From Mesaphorura yosii (taxonomy: Eukaryota > Arthropoda > Collembola > Poduromorpha > Tullbergiidae): 64,000 nucleotides of DNA. Shown in pieces: positions 25,501-37,500 of this stretch; the first letter of the stretch is position 1; each line of letters begins with the position of its first letter. The stretch is from the NCBI GenBank assembly GCA_009869945.1, contig WIXG01000025.1:1-64000 (forward strand). Reading direction: 5' to 3'. The position numbers and the translations under genes are program-made. Below the pieces are notes generated by a model. The model worked only from the letters and a program-made list of their open reading frames with translations, was not told where the DNA came from and searched no databases.

Positions 25501-28500
25501 ATGAAAGTGAGGGTGGAAGATGAGCTAAGTCAAATGCTGAGGTATTCGGCAGGCATTGTTGAGTGTTCCATTCACTCAACCAACTGTTGAAGCAGATATA
25601 GTAATGCGTGTTCCGTGCTGCGGGCCTGTACATGTGGTCTCGCTTGCGTACAGGTGAGAGGAGGAGAGATTCTGCATCAGACGGACATAATTTTATAACC
25701 TCAGGTATTGCCAGCAGTTACTCTGGCTCAGGGTTTGCATTTTGTATTTTGTGCTTATCCCCAAAAAGAAAGAATGGAAAGATGTGATGTGAAATACTTC
25801 ACCATATAAAGAAGGCTGAGGGTGAATTTATAATAGTAGGCATTACGCGCAGCGCATTGTTATGTACCTCAGCTCAGCAGACAGCAAACTCAGCATCAGC
25901 ATTTCTCTACCACCTGTAATTATCATTTCGCTTGCTATTTTGAGTTCCACCACCGGCTTGCCCGAGCCTATCCTTACTCTTTAGTTAATGCATTCAGTTT
26001 AGCTTAGCGTACTCGTAAGTCGTGAGCAGAAGCAGCATAAATCTACCACTGCTGACTAACTGATTGTGTATGTTGTAATTTTAATGTACCATCGTTTTCA
26101 GTTTGCGAGTCACTCGTTTAAAGATCACTTCACAGTTTCTTGCAGTAGGCTATTATTAGTACCACACGGTTCTCGAATTAAGTGCACGGACGACGCAAGA
26201 AGTTGATAGTTTTGTGTGATTTTAATTCGGGAGTCGTGAATCGTAAAATGTGATTACTACTAATTCGTTCGCCATTAAAAGCATTGACACAGACACGCAC
26301 GCACAGATTAGACTTTGCTGGTGGTTAAAAACTTTGTCTCTCGCGTCGCCGAAAAAGTGGCCTTTTGCAGATGTGATAAAGAAACACTTTTTTTTTACAT
26401 GGATGAAGGTTCAAGGTGTCGGTGCATACCGCCGAAGATGTGAATATTAGCAAGAACTCGGCCACGCCGCGGCAGGATGAAGGATGCATGATAAAGTACA
26501 ATAATGAGCGAAATGAGATAATGTGACACAAATCTCCGCAGCACAGTTGTCCTCTTGATATTTGATTGTGTTTGTTATGATAAAAGCCAAGCCAGCAAGC
26601 ACCTGCGACAATGATGTGATAATTATTTAAATAAAATAACTCGTCATTGTTTGTGTTGGCAATGTAAAGAGGTGTGGCTCTACAAGATTCAGCGAAGCGA
26701 CACGAAATATTCTTCCTCAGTCATCTCGAACAGTACAACATCTGCAATTTCCAAGACAGACCTTCAAAATGTCCATCTACCAATTCGTACGCGGTCCGCG
26801 GCTTTTCATTCAAGCCGCGCGTGAGCAAACGGACCCGGACAATGTGAATCCGGACCCCGCAGATGAGATGCTGGAGTACGGAAGAGACATTGGCCAAAGT
26901 GATGACGTACAACGAGTTCATACACAACGAATCTTTAACACTGAATCTCATGGAACGGCAGCCTCCCAGAATCGAATTGTTAAGAAAAGTGGTGTTAAAT
27001 CAGTCACGAGAAAAATTATCCGAAAAACGACCACGCTCACTCGTGGCGAAGAAAGCGTGTCGTCAGAAGGAATGTTGACTACTACCAGCTCCACTGAGCT
27101 GGAAGAGACGCCACAAGAAGCGGACAGACGTAAATACAGTCCGTTCAGTGACAAAGCGACGGAAACCTACTCGACGAAGTGGACAACTTCGACTGGTGCG
27201 GGTCTTGATGATGTTGATGAAGCAGGCAGCAGCAGCAACAGTTCAAACAGCAGACTTCGACACAGGACGACCGAAACGTATACAATGAGTGGGCAGTTTC
27301 CTTCTGATTCGAATGGCAGCTCGCCTTGGAAAGGCGCTGCTGGTGCTTCTGGACACGAGGTAGACAATGCGTGCTCAACAGGGTCATTAAAATCGAATGC
27401 GGTTTTGATAGCATAAATTCATCCTGGCATAACCAACCGCATGATAATTAGCTCTTGATAGACCACTGGATATTCCACAGACTGCAGACATCATTCATTG
27501 CTTGTCTTACGCAAGCTGTTTAATCTGATTTGATTTGACCGAGCACCCACGCCACACGCGCGACGGTCACATCGCAGTTCTCATAACAACATATTGTTTT
27601 CTTGTCTCTAATTTGGACTTCTTTAAACGCAGATTTCCGACATTGTTGTCGGAATGGAGGAGAACGTGTCTGCAAAGGACGTGCTTCTCAAATGGGCTCA
27701 AAAATCTACTGCCAAATATCCTGGTGTCAGAGTCGGTGACTTCACAAAGAGCTGGCGTGACGGTCTTGCCTTTAACGCTCTCATTCACAGAAACCGGTGA
27801 GTCCGTGCGTGCGCCTCGAAATTCTCTAAACATGATCCGAGAATTTATTTGACGTAATTCTGAACTTGTTTCAGACCTGACTTGATCGACTGGGGACGAA
27901 TTCAGCGAAGAAATCCACGAGAAAGGCTGGAGAACGCTTTCTCAGTCGCTGAAAGCCAGTGCGGAGTCACAAGACTTCTGGATCCAGAAGGTAATTATTT
28001 TGTGTTAAAAAATCATCAATGCATAAGCAAGAGGTTCTACGAACGCATGACGTCATTTGAGTCTCGCGACTGTACTATTTGCGAGTTGAAACCCTTCTCA
28101 AACAAAGGATTCTCACCTTTTACTAATTAACACCACTTGAAAGTGATGCAATTTGTAAATTGCATTCCAGGTATTAATTAGTGCTAACAATTAAATATGT
28201 TTCAAGGTCTTTCATCCGACGATGAAATTAAGTAATTAAAGTGTTTACTGCAATTAAAGTTACATTAGTGTCGAATCATAAATGTAGGACAACCAACCAA
28301 ATGTGTATCAAATCTGAAATTTCAGAAATTCGCTTGAGCGTGGTTAAATTTGATTCAAGTTGAAATCTCTTCCCTGAGTATATGCTTACGTATTACAAAG
28401 TACCTACTTTGTTTAGTGTAGCGCAATATATCTATTGGGTTGTCGACTAATTTGCTTAAAATAGTTGCGTACGCACGTTTATGCGTGTCCCAAAATTGAC

Positions 28501-31500
28501 TAGACAGCTTACGTTTTATTATTTTTAACGGTGTCTTGTGTCGTACAAGTTTTACACTATGATAGCTTTTGTGACAGTGAATTAATTTGCATTGTCTAAA
28601 CCATTTTCATGTGATGCTAGTTTTGTTCACAACAAACATGAGTTGGTGTTGAATTTCTCTTGTGTAGCCTTGCAATTAATTTTTGAATTATTTCGTATGT
28701 AGATGTCGATACTCCTCAGCCTGATGAAAAATCACTCATTACATACATTTCATCGCTGTACGATGTCTTCCCCGAACCACCAAGGCTCCATCCACTCCAT
28801 GATACAGTGAGTTGAACGCAATTAATTCTGTATGGCTTCGGCTGTGCAGTAGAAACTATATGCCTTACGTGTAATGCGTGATAGGACTCACAGAAGAAAT
28901 CTGAAGAGTATCGTGAAACAGCCACGACTCTTTACGCATGGATTCGCGAACACATTTCCATTATGCAAGACCGGCACTTCTCACCTTCCTTAATTGAGAT
29001 GAGAAAATTGGCGACCGAAATGAATCGATTTCGCGTTGAGGAAGTTCCACCACGCGCGCATGCCAAACAGCGGCTTAATCACTTGTTTCAGGATGCAGAG
29101 GTAAAAATGCAATGGATTTTACTTTCAAGCTAACCTTGAAGAATGTGGCTCCAAGAATAAAATTTTTATCTTTTAATAGAAACAGTTTCGTGACGGTGAC
29201 ATCGATCGTGACCTTCACATAGACAATATCGAGAGAAGCTGGCAAGGTAGACAGAGTTTTTGTTCTAAAGCCGAAGAAAGATTTGCATTTTAGGCAAATT
29301 TCAGAGTCCATTCCTTTGTGCCTTTCAGTTCTCATGATGTCCCATCAAGAGAAAGATCAAGCTATTCACGATGAAATTAAGAAACTGGAGAAATTGCAAA
29401 GAATTGCCGAGAAACTTCATCGCGAAGCCAAGCAAGTGGAGACCAGGCTTGATGATATCGAACAACGCATCGAAGAAGAAGCAAGGAGAATAGACAGGCT
29501 TCATCCTCTCGATGCTAAAAACAACTGCGATCATTTGGAACGAGACTTGCAGCTAACAGAAGAAACAATTAAGTCCATGTTTAACGATGCGCAGATGCTG
29601 CGTGAGGCTCGATTCCAACAAGCACCGGAGCTACACAGAATGTAAGCACATTGATTAAACGGCATTCACTTCTTAATTACACGTGAAAAATTGTTGATTT
29701 TTAGGGTCCAGCAATTACACCAGCGCTGGATTAACATTCGTACGCTCCTTCACAACCGCCTTCTTTCCGTCCTGGCTACAATTTCATTCCCAATTGAGGA
29801 AAAGTCAGTCACAAGAATGTCCAAGACAGTTCTAGAGAGTGAGTCGCACAATCTCATTAGAACTTTAGAACAGAATCAAGTAAGAACTGTTGTTCACTCT
29901 ATATGGCCTCGATTTTTGCAGCGCGTCTTGTGGATACTGATCCGAACTTCCGTCAAGTGCAGGAAGTTTCCGAGTGGATCAGAAATAAGCAGAAGCAACT
30001 CAACGATGCCGACTACGGAAGTGATTTGCCATCAGTTCAAGCAGAGTTGGAGAAACAACTCAGAGAACATCGAACAATCGAGAAATTCCAAACCAATGTT
30101 GACAAGTGCGCTTCTGGAAAGGTACTTAAATGAGTGCAATTTCTACTCCTTTGAGGTCTGGAGATGGAAGCAAAATATTGTCTTAACCTTTCAGAGTTCC
30201 TTCCGTGGTGAAGAACTTCAGCTTTACATCAACTATTTGAACACTATGCAGAAGTCTTATGCGGATCTGCTTCTGTCTTCCAAGAAGCGTCATTCTGACC
30301 TGGAAACCCTCATGGACTTTGTCCAGAGCGCAACTAACGAGCTTATTTGGCTGAGTGAGAAAGAGGAGAGAGAAATTACTCGAGATTGGAGCTCGAAGAA
30401 TTTAAGTTTACCGGAAGTGGAACAGTATTACGAGGTAAGAATGATCGTTTGACCAGAAACCAATTAATCTATCCACTCCTCCTTTAAAATGTGCTCTTGA
30501 CACAATATTTCTATGAACTTTGTGCTTTCCTTAAATGAATTGGGACAGTATTGTTATGGTGGAGGTGGTCAGGCAAGTTCTAAAGATCTTACGTGATACA
30601 GACTTCTTCGAGATTCCAACTACAATAGTAAGCTATAAAGCCATCATTGATTTATTTGTGTGATTTAATTCTACAGGGTTTGATGAGCGAACTCGAGAAA
30701 CGTGAAATTCAGTTTAACGCTGTGCAAGATCGTGGAGAGTCACTGGTGCTGCAACACCATCCAGCATCCAAGTGCATTGAAACCTACATGTCTGCCATGC
30801 AAACGCAGTGGTCTTGGCTCCTGCAGCTCACTCTCTGCCTCGAAACTCACATGAAATATGTCTCAACTTATCAGCATTACTTCTCGGACGTTCGAGAATG
30901 TGAACAAAGTATTGTCAGGTATACACACAAATGGACAAATCGCATCCGCGTTGATTTAAGAACAGCGGGCCTAATGAATCCAACCCTGTCTTCTTGATAT
31001 GAACAGAAAGGAGGAGATGCTCAATTCAGTATTCAGTAAATCAGACTTCACTCTGGATGAGGGAGAGGGACTCCTGAGGGAAATGCAGGATGTGCGCGAA
31101 GAACTGACCAAGTTCGGAGATTTCATTCAAGGGATCACGAATCAGAGTCGAGAAATAATTCCGTTGAAACAACGCAAGACAAATGTAGTTAAACCAATTC
31201 ATGTCACTGCCATATGTAGCTGGCACTTGCGGGTAAGTATTTCGTATTTATTGCGCGTTTGAACACTAGAATATGGGCATATTAGCTAACAACTGTAAAA
31301 TTTGAACTGTAAAACGTAAGAGCAGGTATATTACTGTTGTGGTTAATTTTGTTACTTATCTGACTGCACCCGTGTGAGTGAAGATTAAGTTTTCACTTCA
31401 TTGCATTCATTCTTGTAATAAGTATTTTCATTACATTCTTCTCACAATTCGCGCTGAACTAATTCAAAGGCTCTGCGTGTCTCACGTCTCTGTCTGTTTA

Positions 31501-34500
31501 ATGTATGTTCAGTAATAAGTACTGTAGGTATTGTTTTGTTCGTGAAGATAGTTTAATAAGTTTCTTATAATAAGTTTAATAAACAAAATAATGTAAGTTA
31601 AGACACTTTTTAGGATTTGCAATGAATAAGGCTACACCATATAATGTTTTGTATTTTAGCAACAAATGGAGATAAACAAGGACGAGAGATGTGTGCTTCA
31701 TGACAATAGCCAAAGAGTTCGCTGGAGAGTAACCAATTCATCCGGCCTAGAGGGAATGGTCCCAGGCGTCTGGTAAGTAAGAGTTTTACAGATTTTAATT
31801 AGGTTAGGGTAAAGAGTAAAGTTAATTCATCTAAATCAAGTGGCAGAGGCCCATCCTTATGGGAATTGAATTTGACGAGAGACTGCAGCCCAACTTCAAT
31901 TTTTCTTTCAATTGCAAACGGAGGCTGTTTTCAATAGATTTGGGTTTCTGCTTCTCATTCGAAGCCGTGTAACTGAAATCATTTGGACACATTATTATTT
32001 TTGTAGTCACTCACTAATATAGTTACTATTATCACACATAATTGCAATTTCACTTACGATGGTATTGCCTGTTTTTTCGTATTTTGCTTTGCACTCAAAT
32101 AATAGAAATGAGTTTTAACGTGTTTGCACATGTTGGACTGATCTTTGAAGCTTCTTCCACATTTGCTGCCATTGATAATAACCACACATACGTATTCACC
32201 AGAAATGGTTAAATTCTTCGTGTAGTAATTTTTCAAGTTGTCTGCCATCGTGACGACAATTTAAAATTACACTTTTGCTCTTACTTTAGTTGAAATTACA
32301 GGTTGAACATATTAAAACAGAAGAAAGTCAGAGAATGAAACTGTTGAAACAAATTGAAAACTAGAAATTGCTGAGATTGTAGTTGCACGGTTGAGAGAAG
32401 AAACAAATTGAAAACAAAGCAGGGTGATATTGCTGAGATTGTAATTGCACCAAGAGAATTCAAACTTAAAAGCGGGGAAATGAGACAAACCAACTTATGC
32501 GTCATAGACTAATTTATTTCTCTTCCTTGTTTTTGTATGAAGTTTCCTCATTCCACCACCAGACAAAGAGGCTCTTGACGCTGCTGAAAGACTTCGCAAG
32601 CAGTACGACAGAGTTGTGACCCTCTGGCAGAAGAAGCAGCTGAAAATGCGACAGAATATGATTTTCGCCACAATCAGAGTCGTTAAGAGTTGGGACTTGG
32701 CTCAGTTCCTGGCGATGGGTGCAGAGCAACGAAATGCGATCAGAAGAGCACTCAATGAAGATGCTGAAAAGCTTATTCAAGAAGGCGAAGCAAATGATCC
32801 CGCCTTGCGCCGCTTAAGGAAGGAAATCGACGATGTAAACAAACTTTTTGACGAGTTTGACAAAAAGGCGTTGGAAGCAGAAAGTAAGCATAAGTACAAA
32901 TATCTTCATACGATCACTAGATTTTAATCACTTCCTCCTATTTCAGAATCCAAAAACACAAGCAAAATGTTCTTGGAGCAGATTTCAATATTGCATACTG
33001 AATTGGAAGAAGTTGAACGCACACTTGTGAACAAAGTTAACGCTACTATTCCAAGAGATCTTGACGTTCTCGAGCGGACGGTCATTGAGCACAAAGAGTT
33101 TGAGACCAGACTCCACTCCTATGAATCAAGAGTCACTACCGCACAGCGTACCTTTGCTTCCATTCCACAAAAGACTTCTGCATTACAGTCAAAATTAGAC
33201 AAAGTAGTTGAGAAGTGGGAACGCATCTGGAACTTGTCCAATCTCTACGTTGAAAGGCTAAAGTGCGTAGAAATTGTTCTGGTCAATTTGGAGGAAACTA
33301 CAACGATGGTGTCTCAGATTGAAGTGAAAGTTGCTTCCTATGATAACATGCCTTCCGATGACGATGGCCTTCGAAGAGTAAGTAGAGAGTAACATTGCGC
33401 GGTTCATTGACGCTGGATACTGTGCTTAAAGCCCAACTATTAACTAGGTGTCCAATGACTTGTACAACTTACAAAACACTGCCCAAGCAAGCCAGCATAT
33501 TGTAGAGACTTTAGTTGAGGACACCAAAAATATTCGAAGAATGGTCGAGAAGTCTCGTACGAGTCAAAAGCGCCATCCTGACGTTGAAAAACTCGAGGAC
33601 GACGTTCATAGAGCAACCACCAGATACAGCAACGCCTGCTCGCAGATTGTGGACAGGTAGGTTTTTAACAGTGATAAACGTTCTACAAAAAACTGGCGCG
33701 ACAAAGCACTGACGTCTGAACCCTCGTTATCAGGCTACGCGTTTTGGAACAAACAACTGATTTGGCTCAAAGATACAACAGCTCGTACCAACAAGAAATG
33801 AACTGGGTCGATTCCGTCGACTCCAAATCCAAAAGCCTCTCCATGATGGAAGGACGAGCCAACAGCAAAATTCATCCACACATGGTAAGAAAAGAATGGA
33901 CGACATGCTTTGCATTCTGAGCAGCTAACCCGAAGCTGATTGTTTTTGATTCTCACCTCTATGATGTGCGTCATCATACAGGCGAGAAACGAAGACACCA
34001 ATGCAGCGCAATGCTTTGCTGCAAGAAATACTTACATGTTTTCTTTATTTTCGCAGACGTTATACAACTCGGTCATTGAGGAGAAAATCACGATCGAGCA
34101 AGTTAACACGATGGGTGCCAGGTTGGCGAAGGAGGCCAAAGTATGTTTCATTTATGTCGCTTTTAATTCTAAGTCACTGAATTTTAGCTATGTAGTGGTA
34201 GCAGTTAGTCGTACTGTGGTGTGAAAGTCTGTCATCTTGTTTTGTCGTTTGCTTAAACGCGAGTCAAGACAGTTTAGCATATTGTTGTCCAGAAATACTA
34301 AGTCCCTGAAGTGACAATGTTCAGCGCCCGTCGAATCAGGTTTCTTGAGCCATTTGAGGTAAACGGTAAACACAAATAACGCTGCTACTAATTAGTAATT
34401 AAGTAAAAGGCAGTTGGTCGCACCAAGCTCAGAGATGAAGAAAGCTGATGAATGGTAAGATTTATCATTTTTTCCAATTGTGCGGATGGTGCTGGGATTT

Positions 34501-37500
34501 TTGTAAAAAGTGTACAGAAGAAGACCTGAAGCCTAATTGCCTAATAAACTAAATTACGTTTTAGGCAAGGCCATGTTCATGTAACTGACATTTTTGCAAG
34601 TCAGTGATTATAGTTTTTGTGAATAGACTTTTGTAAGAAACTATTTAAAGAGAGATTGGAGTATCCTTCCATAATTGCCGCTAACAATTAAAGATGCCTA
34701 CTAATCGCTCCGTTCTGAAAACCCTCAAGTCGATACTATGTCATAACCGTAGGATTGCACGCTAATTCTGTCTAACTTCCGCTTACTGTCTTTCCCATCC
34801 TTCCTTCATTGCATCTGTCTGGTGGACAGTCTGTAGAAATGAAGTGGTGTTTATACTGGGTGCAAAGAATTCTAGTTATTGCTGTTATTGTACATAGCTG
34901 AGATACTTGAGTCTTTACCAGCCCTTAACATGTTCACTTTGACTTGCAGGATTATGATTCCATTTTAAAACAGTATCGGGAGAAGATGGAAGACATCCAT
35001 CCAAGTTTAGATGCAAGTTTAGTCAAAAAAGCAAAAATTCAACCAGCAAGCGAGGTTGTCACTCAAGAACTGGATGTCTTGAATCTCAAATATCAACTCA
35101 TTTCTGACCAAGTCTATCATAGACTGCAAGAATTGGCGAAAACCGCGAAGGAGGAGGACCCTAATTCTCAGGTAGCATACTTCAGCAGTCAGCTCTTTGC
35201 TTGTGTTTTAACATTACTCTTATGATTCATATATTTATAAAATGGAATCATGTTCGCAGATTTCGATTTCTGAAGTACCTGTTTCTAGTCCATTAAAAAC
35301 CTACCGATCAGTAACAGATGAAACCTCTCCCTTAAGGTAAGCGTTTGCTACCACTTTTTCTTTTGCTATTGAAACTTTGCTTTTGTTGCTAACAAGAGTC
35401 GTTTGCATTACAGCGAAAGCTCTCCCGACGAAGTGGATTTTATCCAGAAGGAATCCATTTTGCCGTTGAAGTCCTCCGCACCGGTCCCACCTGCGCGTAA
35501 ACGCTCCACCACACCAATTCGAAATGGGTCAAAGACTAATGGTACCAAAGTCGACCCTGACGTTGCCCTTCGTAACTCGTTTAACCAGTCTTCTTTGGAC
35601 TCGGAAGGACTGAACCCTGAAAGCACTCTGCACACTCCCGTAGTCGTGGATCCTACGAAGGGCGAGAAATTGACTCTGGCCCAAGCCATTGGCTCAGGTC
35701 TTATAGACGTGAAAACTGGACAGTTTGTGGACCCAGAAACGCAGGAAAGAAAGAGTCTGCAGGAGGCAACAAAATCTGGTCACCTGGATCCCAAAATGAT
35801 GCAAAAGCTTGAAGGAGTAAGTGGTCTGACTGACCCTGAAACAGGGAAAGAGCTGACAATGATGGAGGCCATACGAAAAGGATGGTTCGACTTAACGAAA
35901 GGACGCTTCGTAAATCCTTCGACAGGGGAAGCAATTACTCCAGCTGAAGCAGCGCAGTTAGGGAAAGAGACTCAGCAAAAGGTAAGCCCTCCTCCGCAGG
36001 ACTCGGCTTCTGTAAATCCACCGCAACTCATAGACTTTCTCCAAAGTGAGTGCATTGACTTAAAGACAGGAGATACTTTTGTAAATGAGCATGATAAAAA
36101 CGGGCAAATTGCGACTGCACGCGTTCCTCTGAAGGACGCCTTCAGCAGGGGTTATCTGCAACTTCCACCTCCATCCACCAAGTCAGGAAGTTCGTTGTCA
36201 GATTTGATCGATCAGAATTTAGTTACACAAGACAGTGCAACAGGGCAGCTGCAAGTTGTGGACAGATTCGGTGGCAAGTTAGTGTCGATTCAAGACTCCA
36301 TCCAGCAAGGTCTTCTGAACCCCGACTTTACAGAAGTGTTTGACATGGAGACTGGTCGTCGAGTTAGTGCTTCCAGTGCTTTAGATAGGAACTTGCTGAA
36401 CCCGAGCCGCGGAGTGTGGGTAGGGAAAGTAAATCAGCAATCTGTGGAAGTCGTTCCAGTCGACAAGGCGAGAGAACAACTGCTCATCATGAAACCGCTC
36501 AACTTAAAAGACTTCAGCGATTTAGAATTACTTGTTCACGAGCCCAACTCCAACGCTCTTCTGATCGACCCTCTCACACACAAGCAACATACCGTGCTTG
36601 AGGCGATTGCGCTTGGTATCGTTGACATCGACACCAAAACCGTGCGGGACACGAAGAATGAAGAACTCATCAGCCTTCAAGCGGCACTCGTCAAAGACGT
36701 TGTCTCACCCCAAGGAGACGTTATAGATACAAAGACAAATGAAGTGTATTCCATTCCTGAAGCTGTCAGCAAAGGGTTGCTGTCTTCCGTCAAGCGAACG
36801 TCCATTTTCACAATTCCATGCATTCTCGATTCCTCCAAAGACGAGCAAGACTACATTTCATTGACTGATGCTGTGAATCGCGGACTGCTGAATCCTAAGA
36901 GCATGACAGTGAAAGATGAGAACAATCGAAACTTCATTGACAAAGCCGTTGCAACGAATATGATTAGTCCCCAAGTCTTTCCAACTCTCAACAGTCCAAG
37001 TGGGTTTTACGAGGGAAAACAAGAACTCAACGTTCTAGGTGCAGTGGTCAATAAAAAAATACTGCCGTCGGGAGAAGTTTGGGATGCCAAGACGAATGCG
37101 TATGCTCCAATGGATCTCGTTGTCTCGAACGGGTCGTTGGATCCTGAGAAAGCAAGATTCTTGAAAGGATTGTACAATATTAATCTCACGACTGCTACAG
37201 TCACCAAAACCATCCGACATACGGTTACGGTTCATTCCAAGGAAATGACTTCCGAGAAACAACCAACATTCGGCATCCAAGAAGCCATCGACTCCAGACT
37301 AATTGATGAAGCGACGGGCACATTCACAAATCCACTCACAGGCCAGCGGATGTCTATTGAAGACGCAATCAGCAGCGGACAATTAGGCCTCACCCAGCAA
37401 TGGCCGACGCCTGAATCTCCAACGGAAATTCAAGAGATCAATGAAACAATGGCGGAACTGAATCGTGAGTTGCTTCACCTTCCCGAAAACGGGTGGACGC

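Larger units (their letters stand above)
22116..26768. other. Intron between CH1 and the alternative exon before CH2
   Basis: Donor GTAAGA at 22116. For forms joining CH1 directly to CH2 the intron runs to 27632 (5.5 kb). It contains the weak candidate exon at 23545-23910 and the exon at 26769-27359, and could hold internal promoters for either. A small TTCGG triplication lies at 24308-24322. Otherwise I see no gene. Confidence 0.5.
31773..32542. other. Intron within the SH3 with nested antisense ORF and local duplication
   Basis: A 770-bp intron (donor GTAAGT, acceptor TTTGTATGAAG). It is unusual in containing a 64-codon antisense ORF with a zinc-finger-like pattern (32054-32248) and a tandem duplicated segment (32346-32450), both given separately. 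Together they suggest inserted material. Confidence 0.6.
31190..32563 (+). other. shot: SH3 domain embedded in the plakin domain
   Basis: The SH3 is split over three exons: the end of 31007-31232, all of 31660-31772 and the start of 32543-32883. It reads [11 protein letters not shown], then [35 protein letters not shown] and [12 protein letters not shown]. The GLEGMVPGV and CFLIPPP stretches match the divergent plakin SH3, which in the family packs against the neighbouring spectrin repeat and lacks a good Pro-peptide surface. The HLRQQMEI joint between the first two pieces is less like the family (usually ICSYKQ) and is the least certain splice in this part. Confidence 0.85.

Noticed and set aside
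29839-29921. Longer sense frame through 29839-29921 using donor GTAAGA at 29880
   Set aside because: It ends in phase 0 whereas the next exon needs phase 1. The GTGAGT donor at 29839 gives the family sequence [13 protein letters not shown].
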